Origin: Tetracladium setigerum | Taxonomy: Eukaryota > Ascomycota > Leotiomycetes > Helotiales | DNA: 64,000 bases | Reading direction: 5' to 3' | Assembly: GCA_031472005.1 (NCBI GenBank) | Contig: PZJY01000004.1 | Span: forward strand, 1,524,556 to 1,588,555 | Shown: positions 37,915 to 47,919 of the stretch, piece after piece | Position numbering within the stretch: position 1 is the first letter of the stretch | Layout of the letters: every line of letters starts with the position of its first letter | The notes under the pieces: generated by a model | The model's database searches: none | Seen by the model: the letters and a program-made list of their open reading frames with translations, nothing else | What the model was told of the DNA's origin: nothing | Position numbers and translations under genes: made by a program

Positions 37915-38349
37915 ATGTGCCCAAGCTGGGATTACCACTGCACAAAGTGTGGCGAATGGATCACCACAAGATTTGTTGTCGACGATTGCCCATTTGCTAT
38001 CCTTAATCCTCGCTGGCAGGCTGGCCATTGTTTTACCTGCCCCAATTACGAAAATGATCGTCAGCCGTCCCATACACTCGAAGGCACGGAGACTGGTTGT
38101 AACTACTGCGTAAATGGTATTGGTCAGAACGGCCCCAACGGTGGAAAAGGTGACAAAAATGGGGAACGCCATGCTTATATTGCGAATAGAAAAGGCGGCA
38201 AAGATGGGAAAGACGATGCTTATATTGCGAATAGTGGCAATGGTGCGAATGGTGCTCATGGCGGTCTTGCTGGTCCAGAAGGTCCGAAATTGACTGATTT
38301 GAGTAGAGAGAGATTGAATAATCTCTATCCTAATCCTCATGCACATTAG
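37915..38349 (+). CDS. small Cys-rich protein with Gly/Asn-rich tail (tandem paralogue 1)
   Basis: Single-exon 144-aa frame, start context ACAAAATGTGC. The N-terminal 70 residues hold cysteines in zinc-ribbon-like spacing: MC, CTKC, C, CFTC and CNYC. The C-terminal half is hydrophilic Gly/Asn/Lys-rich and contains a repeated AYIAN block encoded by a 45-bp direct repeat (about 38171-38189 and 38216-38234). There is no signal peptide, so a cytosolic or nuclear metal-binding protein is more likely than a secreted effector. It shares its N-terminal MC...CxxC layout and parts of its leader and 3' flank with the gene at 39400. No named family is recognised. Confidence 0.7.
   Translation: MCPSWDYHCTKCGEWITTRFVVDDCPFAILNPRWQAGHCFTCPNYENDRQPSHTLEGTETGCNYCVNGIGQNGPNGGKGDKNGERHAYIANRKGGKDGKDDAYIANSGNGANGAHGGLAGPEGPKLTDLSRERLNNLYPNPHAH
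38171..38234. repeat. 45-bp spaced direct repeat inside the Cys-rich gene
   Basis: The block ATGCTTATATTGCGAATAG occurs twice, 45 bp apart, so the shift is in frame (15 codons) and duplicates the AYIAN motif. Confidence 0.85.
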
Positions 38350-39399
38350 CTAATGGGTATGGAACATGAAAGGGGATGGGAATGGTACATTGGTAGTAAG
38401 GGAATAGGTATAATGGGAATAATAGCGGACGTCAGTGGTAGAGAGGATCGACGAGGAAGACGGGGAGTGCTTAGTAGGATGTTTGCCTAGAGAATCTTTA
38501 GGAATCGCAAATCGCTGCTTTGGAGGAAGAAGAGGGCTCGTGGAATTGTTGCCCAGAGAACCATTAAGAAATATATCGTTGCCTTTTCCATATTTTTTAG
38601 TTTGCTGATGTGAATTTGGATCTCTGACCTTTTTATTTTTGTATATATAACGTGACACGAAAGACTTTTCCTCTATCACTAGAGAGCGTCAAATAACTCT
38701 GTTGGTAAATTTAATGGTAGTAGTAGATAGTGCAGAGAGGTGCAGTCCCGTGGCCACTTTGACTAGTGTATATAACCCCGATTCGAGGCCATCTCTGTTC
38801 CACTCCTTAGACATAACAGAACACAACAGGCTTACCAAAGCGTACGCCAAATATCAAGTGTTCTCACACATCGGTCAATCGACTGCCTCAACGCTGACCT
38901 TGGTCCCTGATTTCCAAAATAGGGAAAAGGTTCGATTGTGAATGCCAGGTTTCCTTTCTTTTTAACAACATATAACCAAGATGTAAAATTTGCCGAAAGA
39001 GTGTGTTTGCACTCTCTTCTCTCTAGTTCACGTCAACTTTACAAGTTAGAATTTTGAACTTACCATCCTATACAATCTAAACTGAAGTCATCGAAATCTT
39101 TTGAATGCTAGGTATCCCGTCACGATTATTCGAAGAAAAAAGATAACCCTCAATCATAGATAATAAGCTGGTCTTGAACTATTTTGTTTACTACCCTAGT
39201 TATAAATCTACCAGCCCTTCCTTGCTCTGCTATCTCCCTTGATAAGCTCAAAAACTACCTCTAAACGGATCAAGACAACTCTACTCACAAGACAATCCAC
39301 AACTCAATGCAACTCAGATCGCACGTCAGAACAAAAATCTCAACGATCTCCAAACCTCAGCACAAACCCCACCAACCTTCAAACCAAGCACATCACAAA
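38350..39399. other. spacer between the two Cys-rich paralogues
   Basis: Contains the 3' flank of the first paralogue (with a GCC(T/C)AGAGAA...ATCGTTGCCTTTT block near 38550-38590) and the leader of the second. No separate gene supported. Confidence 0.5.
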
Positions 39400-39708
39400 A
39401 TGTGTAAAAGCCGGCAACAAATTTGCGCGGGATGTAACAATGTCATCGGCGTTCGCTGGGATTCTGAATGTGAATTTGCCCTCTTGGAAACATTGACCCA
39501 CCAATTCCAAGGACCTGAAAATTGTGTGATGTCCCTGAACGAACGACAACCTGACGAGTACGTCAATCAACGCACTGGCAGGCAAGTTGCTTGTTACGCT
39601 TGCCGTCGAAACGCGGTTGCGCAGAATAGTCATGAGACTGGGAAGGGGAATGAGACTGGGAAGGGGACAGCTGGGACTGGCGAAACTAGTGGAACTAGTG
39701 GAAATTGA
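39400..39708 (+). CDS. small Cys-rich protein (tandem paralogue 2)
   Basis: Single-exon 102-aa frame from the ATG at 39400 (CACAAAATGTG, nearly the same start context as the gene at 37915). Cysteines again fall as MC, CAGC, single Cys, single Cys and CYAC, and the tail is Gly/Thr/Glu-rich with a repeated ETGKG. It is shorter and has lost parts of the tail of its neighbour. Matching words in the leader (ATCAAGACAACT against GTCAAGATAACT) and in the 3' flank show that the two genes arose by tandem duplication. Function unknown; metal binding is inferred from CxxC pairs. Confidence 0.65.
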   Translation: MCKSRQQICAGCNNVIGVRWDSECEFALLETLTHQFQGPENCVMSLNERQPDEYVNQRTGRQVACYACRRNAVAQNSHETGKGNETGKGTAGTGETSGTSGN

Positions 39709-40590
39709 GTGGAAATAAATGGTACTTTGGGTCCAGTAGTGGAGGAAGGTGGCAGATGAGGTGGAGGGTAATTGAGAGGAAAAGGAAGCGAAGGGTTTCG
39801 TGGGCCATTTGCCTAGAGAACGTTAAAGAAAATGTAAATCGTTGCCTTTTAAATCCTCTTCTCTATTTCAGCAATGTGAACTAGATTTCTGGATTCTTTC
39901 GTATCTATTCTGTGAGACAAACTTACTACTTCTTCTTTATGTTGTTGACAAGAGCTGGAGGCAGGCTTTGACAACTACCGAGCGATAAGGTTTCCTGCAA
40001 ACTTCTCCAAAATTCTGAATTGTCGTTACAAGCAAAATATTTAAATTTTCCGAAATAATTTAATCGCACCTTCTTCTCCATCTCTGGTGCTGTCAGCTCT
40101 TTAAGTTTAGGATGTGAAAATCTCATGCGGTTTAAACCCAAGACGTCGAAGCTCGTTTACCTGTACCCCCTCCGAGTTATGCGTCCTCCATCTTTGCTAT
40201 TGTTAGCATGTCTCTGTAAAACGTGATACAATTCAAATGTTCCGAGATTCTGAAATTTAGGCAAACACAACCTTACTTCTCATCTTGGAATAATTTCCGA
40301 TTTTTCAAACTAAAATAATTTCTAAGTCTAGTTTTGTTTCGACCTTCTTTCCAGAAATTTCTGGCCCAGGAAATTTGGTATTATCAAAGGACCTCACATG
40401 TTAGATAAACATTTTCTTGCACCTCGATATGGTACACTTGTATTTTTTCTATTGCGGCGACACCCAGAAACTACAATGCTGATTCCGCGTTGTCCACCCA
40501 TCCATCCATTTTCCATCCCTAGCTCACATCTCAGACTACCCATTCGACCATCTTTCCCTTCCCCTTCCTCCCCTTTCATTTCGTCTTCAC
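39709..40590. other. spacer, 3' flank of Cys-rich gene and of membrane-protein gene
   Basis: Convergent intergenic DNA. The first part (39810-39900) matches the 3' flank of the first Cys-rich gene. No gene seen. Confidence 0.5.
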
Positions 40591-40979
40591 TTAGTTGACC
40601 TTCTTAGCCGCACCGGTGTTCAATTGTCCATTACGTCGTAGATACAACGAATACAAAAAGAACGCCAGAACCACCCCACCAATCACCACGATATTCGCTG
40701 CGAAACCAAAATTAATTAGCACGCCATATAAAATACATAGGTAAAGCATCGCCTGCACACAAGAGAGAGGGGGAAGGGGAGGGGGGAAAATAACCCACCA
40801 AATAGGAACTTGAACAAGCCCTCGAAAGTCTGGAACAATCCCTTGACTACTGTACCGATGGCATCGACGATAGTGCCGACAACGCCGAGGATGGCATTGA
40901 TGATTGTCTGAAAGACGGCGAGGATGGTGTTGAAGATTGAGGCGACGAGTGAGGTGAAGCTTTCGATTAGAGAAGGCAT
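40591..40979 (-). CDS. small hydrophobic membrane protein, 95 aa
   Basis: Exons 40979-40799 and 40697-40591 give exactly 96 codons. The first 58 residues are an amphipathic, Ile/Val/Phe-rich stretch with regular Ser/Thr (MPSLIESFTSLVASIFNTIL...). They are followed by a clear transmembrane segment, NIVVIGGVVLAFFLYSLYL, and a basic tail (RRNGQLNTGAAKKVN) that should face the cytosol. It resembles a widespread family of unnamed short fungal membrane proteins with the same plan. The intron ends at TTTCGCAG with GCTAATT as branch; an earlier CAG in the intron gives the wrong frame. Role unknown. Confidence 0.8.
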
Positions 40980-42105
40980 GGCTGCGAGTTTGTTGTTGGG
41001 GTGATTTGTTCTTGGAGTGAGCTGGTGGACTCATTCAGAGCTTAGCTTGTTTCCTTCCACGAAGCATATAATTTTGGTTACGTGAGGGAAGAAAGGGCAA
41101 GAGAACATACTGTAGATTTGATTTCAATCTTGAATTGTTGAAGAGCTTCAGAAGTGGTCTCGACCGGGTTTTTGTAAGGAGGCTAGTTCGTTTGATCTCA
41201 AGGGTGTTTGTTCAAAGATAATGGAAAGTGAATTCTGAACTGTTTGCAAATATGAACAAAGGGAAATTGTGGCGCTTCTTATACGCATTATCACATTCAG
41301 TTCCATACCTTGTGGCTTGTGTCACCAATAATAATAAAAAAGCGATGACTTCACCCTTTGCCAAAACTTGTAACAGCTGTTTGCCTTAATCCCTCCCCTC
41401 CCCTCACCTCCCCTCATGCTCACTTCAATTATATCACTCGCACAACAAGAACCAATGATGTCACAGCTGTAATTTCCAGAAAGGAGGAATGCTGAATATG
41501 GATTGCATTTTGATTCGCTTGATGCTGCCAGGATGAAGGATGATGGTGAGGTGTCCTTTGAAGAGATCAGGGGTTTCTTAACAGACAGATATTTTGCTTG
41601 GAGGATGATTGAATGGATTGACTGGACGGAGATGGAGCTTTCTGCAAATCCCATCATCTGAACACATCGAGAATGCAATCGAAAGAGTGGAGTTTTTGAT
41701 CGACGACTGCCCCACCAAAGTCTCGTCAGTGGCGTGTTGCTCTCGTCAGACGCGGCCGCTTTGGTGCATAGCCGAGATCTTGGCATTATGCTGAACGAGA
41801 TGCAGAATTTTATATCTTCATGTTCAGGTTGAATTACAAATTGTCTTTCATTGGGTGGTGGCGTATTCCTCACAACGACTAGAAAATCAAAGAGCTACTT
41901 TTTTTATTCTATCAGATGGACTGCTTGCTGCTCTAAGCATCCTCCTCACTCTCGATGCAAACTACTCAAGTCTACTTACTTGTTTACCTTTCTTTCCTTC
42001 CCTGGCCAATTTCGCTCGCTTAGCTTATAAATATTGACTTCCAGCAAAATAGCCAGTGAGTAGTTTTTCAATGATTACCAGGGACTCACAAACATAAATA
42101 CCAAA
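40980..42105. other. divergent spacer
   Basis: Promoter region of the membrane-protein gene and of the SET-domain gene. A 183-codon minus-strand frame at 41322-41873 has no recognisable features and is not called. Confidence 0.5.
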
Positions 42106-43016
42106 ATGCCAACACAACCCCTACCTAAAAACTGGCCACCCCAGCTCCCCTACCTCACTACCTCAACTCACAGCAAATCCCTCTCGCAATCTGACCTCAC
42201 ATGCCTACGAATCTCACCCAATTCCACTACCACCTCATCATCATCATCAACAGCATCAACAACCACAATTCCAACACTCCCCTCCTCACACCCAAAGGCC
42301 CCTCTCCACTCACAAAAATAACCCCCATCACCATCCCCACCCACCCAGCATACACACAAAATGGATTATTCGCCTCCAAGAACCTCGCTCCCGGAACCTT
42401 TATATTACAATATCTAGGTGTTGTACATGGTGATGGTGATAGTTCACATGATGACTCAGAGTACGTGTTTACTTCCATCCACTTTTCTTTCTTTATTTTT
42501 TACCCATTCAATTGCTGTCTATTGAGAAAAGAAAGAAAAGGAAGAAAAAAAAACTTCAATATTTTTTTTGGGGGTGGGCGAGGGGGGGGGGGGAGAGGAC
42601 TCTTTGCGTATTAACAAAATTATAAAAAGTTACGACCTCTCCATCACCCGCACACCCACCTCCTTGTCAATCGACGCTTCTAAATCCGGAAATGAAGCGC
42701 GGTTTATCAATGATTATCGTGGGGTGGCGGATCGGCCAAATGCGGAGTTTAGGGAGTTGTGGGATGAGAGGAGGGGGAGAGGGGGATGGGTGTTTGGGTT
42801 TTGAGTGTTGGGAAGAATAAGAATTCGGGGGGGAAGAATCAAGGGAAGGGAGGTGCTAAAGATGGTGGGAAAGGGGGAAAGGGTGTGTTCAAAGGAATTG
42901 CAAAGGGAGAGGAGATTTTAGTCAGTTATGGGAGGGGATTTTGGGGTGCGAGGAGGGAGGAAGAGGTGGTGGTTGAAGAAGTGGAGTCAGAGGAAAGTAA
43001 GGAAGTATTAGGTTGA
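42106..43016 (+). CDS. SET-domain protein (frame broken twice at G/C runs)
   Basis: Exons 42106-42460 and 42630-43016. Start MPTQPLPKNWPPQLPYLT, then a Ser/Thr/Pro-rich segment, then SET-like blocks: NGLFASKNLAPGTFILQYLG, SIDASKSGNEARFINDYRG (the SAM/substrate-binding core, with RFINDYRG in place of the usual RFINHSC), and GEEILVSYGRGFW near the end. SET proteins transfer methyl groups from SAM to protein lysines. The intron is GTACGT...AAAAAG and completes the Asp of DYDLS. Two frame breaks occur, at 42279-42318 (C runs; no GT is present for an intron) and at 42771-42785 (two runs of five G). In both, one extra base restores the conserved reading. Either missing bases or a decaying gene; I favour the former. 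Confidence 0.7.
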
Positions 43017-43154
43017 ATACTGTAATTGATCTTATTTCATATAAACTCGAAAAACGCCCGCTCGCTTTGTTGCCGAGGTATGCAGCCCCTCTCTTCAACG
43101 CCTAGAATATTTACGGGCCATCTAAATATATACACAATCATTTGGTTCACTGGT

Positions 43155-46100
43155 TCATGTGGTCACAATCTTATCTTGTCCCCTCCCTCTTCCACGACTC
43201 TCGCCCTTACCGCCACGTCCACCACGACCTCGACCACTTTTACCGCGTGAACCACCACCACTCTTTCCGCCCCTCGCAGGAGCAGGAGTAGGCCCTTTTG
43301 CTCTTGCTGCTTCATCTTCCTGAGCTCTGCGGCTCTCAACATCCCACCATTCTTGGAAAGCTTGCTCTTCTTGGATCTCTTGAAGGCTTCTCTTAGCAAC
43401 TGCTTCTTTGATGACTTCTTGCTCTCGTCTTTGTTGGCCGATGATATCTGACATTGACAGCTGAAGAGATGGTTCTGCTTTTGACGCGGGAGCTGTGTAC
43501 GATTTGGAGTGAGGAACAAGAGGCGACGAGCGAGAGGGACCGGAGGATGGGGATTGCTTTGGTATGCTACTGCTGACACTTCGGCGTTGACCCGAAAATC
43601 GAGTGTCTGGTGATGGTGCCCGTCTGGGAGTTGAGGGTTGCAATCCCATCTCAGACCCTGATACTTTACTAGGCACAGGCGACAAATTGGATGAAGTGTC
43701 TAAGATATCCTTCAGGGATGTCTTCGCCCCTTGGTGGCCACTTGCCAAGGAGATGAGGGTTTGCTGTCGGCCTTTTCTAGGCTGATAGAGGGGCGGGGTA
43801 TTGTTTCTGTCATTTGCTGCTGTTGTTTCTTGCGCTCCTTCTGTGATAGTCTTGGGGCGCTGGTCTTAGGACTGCCTTCTTGGGGCGATTTTTCTTGATC
43901 TTTGGCTCTTTGTGCAGAGAGACTCATTGAGAGTGCTGATGTTCGACCTGAGGATGCTTGCGACATAATTTCTTGCAAACCAAGCTTGGAAGATTGCAGA
44001 CCGGGCGATGACCAGGTTTTCCCAGCAGCAGGAGATGTATTAGCAGTTGAATCAAGACGAAACTCGGGAGTTTTCGGCATAAAGGGCGAGCCGCCCTCGT
44101 GTGAAGCTGGTTTTGTCTCGGTAACATCCCAGGATACTTGACGAGAGCTGCGGACAGGCAAGGCAAGATTGGGTCTTGGACTTCCCGGATTGAATAGAGC
44201 ATCTTCGTCCATATCAAACATTAAATCAGCACTAGAATCCTTTGGGCGTAAACTTGGGCTGAAAGGTGCGTTGTTGCTCGCCTTCGATTTCCGCCTAACT
44301 TTTTCTTGACTTGGCGATGTTGACACTTGATCATCGATACTTCCAATGCGGGCCTTGTATGAAGATGATAACCGAAGTTCCTCGGTATGTAAACTTGCTC
44401 GAAACACCATATCCCGAACCCTTCGCTGTCTTTCATCAAGAATGTCTTCTGCAAGCTCGGGATGCTGCTCGTGCAGCAACAACTCTGCTCTTCCACTTTT
44501 GGCAAACGGAAGACAGTTCAACTGGTTCGCTCGAACAACATTGTCCAACTCTAAAAGCAGATCGTCATCCAGATCATTCAAAAGATGATTTTCAAGTAAA
44601 GATTCAAGCTGCAAACAAGCATACTCGAGCGCAGAGTCTTTGAATTCCTTGACGGAACAAGGAGCAATAACATTGAGAAGCTCGCTTACGTTTCGCGTAG
44701 TTACTACTAAAGTTAGCTGCGAGTTCAATCGATGCGAATCAATAGTGGCAACATACCAAATCGGCCTATGACTTCTTGACAAATCTGCGATAGCCTGTCA
44801 AGCATCAATTCATTTGCCACGGACATAACATCCATAACAAGCTCTGAAAATTCATCGATATCGGAAGATACGACTTCATCAAAGAGCTCTTTCCCCGCAT
44901 CCGTGTAGAGATATCGTAGGACAACTTCGAAGGTTTCCAAGCTGACATGTTTCATGTCGACTCGAACAGGCTCGGAATCATCTCCACGCCTACTAGCAAG
45001 CCACTGTCCTCCAGCACGGCCATTGAACATACCCTCAAAGAATGGACATCTTTGGCACATCAAGACGCTGTGAACTTGCATCTCATCGTCATCGTCAAGC
45101 TCTATGATGATGTCTCCACCATCGAAATAGCCTGGATCTTGAAATGCGAGGCCCATGTCGAGGTTCAGTTGGAGCTCTGGTTCAGTCATGAGACGCACAG
45201 CAGATTCCAAGCTAGGCATCTTGAGATGGCTGGCAGTTTTCATCAATTCAACCCTGACTTGCCGGTATCTGTATGCAAGGCTTGGAGACTGACGAGTGAA
45301 GTGCCATACATCGACAATGGTGTCAGTGTAAAGATAAGTTACGAAGTTGAATATCGTGAGGAAGTCGAGATTCTGAAACTCGACCAATGTTTTCAACGGA
45401 GCGGGACTCGACAAGCCCAACCCTATATTTGAGGAACCACCAAAGATAGAGCTGGACTGGTCATCCGTATTCATGGCGGCGATTGAGGCTTTCACAGAGA
45501 ACAAGTCTAAAACACTCGCACTGCCTTGCTGCCTGTACTCTGCCATTGCAGCCCCAAGAACTGGACTTCTCGCCAGAACAAATCCATGGACAGGAATGCG
45601 AACAGTTGATGAGGTGGTACCAATTTCATAATCGTAGCCATTCAGGTCCTTTCCCAGCAAGTGATTGCTAATATCGGCCTCCAAATCAGAAGACATTAAT
45701 ACTGCCTTCTTTGCGGGTGGTAGAACCTTTTCGGGCGATGACGGCTTCCAGAAACGTAATGTATGAGTATCTTCTTCTTGGAGTGCTTCGAAATCTCCCA
45801 CAACCAGAAGCGGAGCAATATCCTGCCACAAAGATTGCTCATCGACCACAATTTGCGTTTTTGTCACATCACAATCCTTCCGGATCGCAACATAGACGCC
45901 AAATGGAGTGCTACGGACAGCTGTAACCTTTGTGAGCCCTGGGACCCGCTTGAACTTGTAGTCTTTTCGATTGTACCCAGTACCCACGAATGCGTCCTTG
46001 CTCTTAGCTCTTTTGATCCGACGCCATACAGCACCAGCATGAGTGCAAACAATGACTGATCCATTTTCAGCAACTGCAGCAGACTTGATACCGTCCCAAT

Positions 46101-47919
46101 TTCCTTTCCTCAAAGACCATACACGCTCGGGTGCAGACAAAGAATCTCTGATTTTTGATGGATTAGTTGTGCTCGCAGTGGAGTTCACGTCAACTTCTTT
46201 CAGGTTGACCGTGAACAAGTCCCCCCGAGTTGATATAGCAGCAATCGTGTCCCCGCCAGCTGTTACGTGAGATATGTGATTAGACATCGAATCATATCGC
46301 GTAGTGAGTGCATTTGACTTCAAATGGAAATTCGTGAAACCCTCATGTAATGGGAACTTGACGATATTGTAGCCATAGTTTGTGAAGACGCAAACTGTAT
46401 GGTTTGCTAGTAGCACAATTGTGGCTCCATTAATAGCTGATATCATGGAGATATGCGACTTGAAAAGTGACGCTGCAACTCGTCTGGGAGCAGCTTGCAC
46501 TTCGAGGGAGCGAGAATCAGAATCCATCAAACCGAGCTGGCCTTCGTTCTTGCCCCAGGTGAAGAGGGAGGTCGAGGTATGGGCTACAGAGTGAATTGCG
46601 GATGCAGCCACTCCAATTACCCGCTCTCGCTTCAAAGGTCCGAATATCTGACGAGGGGTGGTACAAATAGGTTCCTCATCCTGTAATGCAGGTTTTGGCA
46701 AATTGTAACCAAGTTGGCCAAAGGTATTAGTGCCAAAGGCAGAAACCTCGCCGTCAGAAGTCAAGGCCAGCGTATGGTTTTGACCCAAAGCAACACTTGT
46801 GACTTTTTTCCCAGCCAGACTGCCTTCTTCGATACAGGTATATGCAAATCTGGTTGACTCATCCCCTGTTCCCAGTCGACCACCAGGTCCAAAACCACAC
46901 ATATATAGATTGGACTCTGGGTCATCAGTTAAAACAGCGCTGTGCAATTTTGAGAGTGCAACATCTCGAATTATAATGGGCCGGTTTGTGATTAGCGTGG
47001 GAAGCTCCTGTACGGAACGAGGCATGGGTTTGGTGGGGTCCGCGAATGAGAAGCCTGGTTTGAATGCTTCAAGATGTTCTCTATAGAAACGGAAGAGTAA
47101 ATGATCTGGACGTTGCAAGGCTATTTTCTCTGGGTGTTGACGATCGTCCTCGTTTTTGAAGCCTAGGCCATAATTTCGATTACTGCCCCAGCTCCATACT
47201 TCCTCGCCAGCAATGTTGACTTGTAACAGGGAGGCATCTGAGTCAAGCTCTTCTTCTACAGATTCAACCTCCGAAGAGCTGTCATCAGAATCGTTATCAT
47301 CTCCAGATCGTAAAAGGGACCGTCTTGCAATTGTAGCGTTGTAGACATCGAACGGACTATTTCCTTCGTAATCCTTGACCTTGATAACAGACGATGCGGC
47401 TCGTTGCGCAGTGCTCCCAGTTTGCGAGTTTGGCTCTCGGTTGTCTTTCTCGATAATGGCGCGAGCCAATGTAATATTTCCAAAATATAAAGCTCTGTGA
47501 AGCGCTGTCCATCCATTTTCTGTGTCCTGGGCGTACAGATCTATTGCAGGATGTTCAAGGAGTGCCATCGCGAAGCTTATCGCGTTGTCAGAGGACGATG
47601 ACACTGCACGGTGGAGGATTGTAAGTCCTGCATAGTCTCTGCTATTTATTTCTGCTTTGCCCAAAACTCCGTATGGCCCCTTGCTACCACTCATATTTCC
47701 AGACTGTCTCGAGTTATTTCGATTCTTCAAAATCGTCCTTGGTGACAACCCAAAACCGGCTGGACTTCCTCCTGGGCCGCTCAAGTAATTTGTATTGCCC
47801 GCCCCTCCGCCATGGCCCCCTTTCGGTGTATGTTGTTGGTTACTACTGCCATTTTCAACGAGGTGCCGAAAGCGTTCGACGTCCTCATTGTGGTAGTATT
47901 TCCAGAGAAGATTGCTCAT
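43155..47919 (-). CDS. ankyrin-RCC1-BTB protein, IBTK-like
   Basis: Exons 47919-44757 and about 44703-43155, roughly 1570 aa. The first ATG in frame gives MSNLLWKYYHNEDVERFRHL. Order: ankyrin repeats at about 95-180 (AGLTILHRAV, GWTALHRALYFGN), an acidic spacer, RCC1-type propeller repeats at about 240-560 (VWSWGSNRNYGLGF, SAFGTNTFGQLGYN, LFTWGKNEGQLGL), a first BTB domain at about 770-900, a second at about 965-1055 (IIIELDDDDEMQVHSVLMCQ) with BACK-like helices, then a disordered tail with a conserved SMSDIIGQQRREQEVIKEA helix and an Arg/Gly-rich end (RGG type). The plan matches animal IBTK, a substrate adaptor for cullin-3 ubiquitin ligase; that role is inferred here. In exon 2 the frame slips at the CCCC run 43727-43730; one extra base makes the tail continuous. 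Two in-frame acceptors at 44703/44706 differ by one Val. Confidence 0.88.

Noticed and set aside
41322..41873. 183-codon minus-strand frame
   Set aside because: No recognisable motif, overlaps a promoter region, and no leader-like sequence precedes it.
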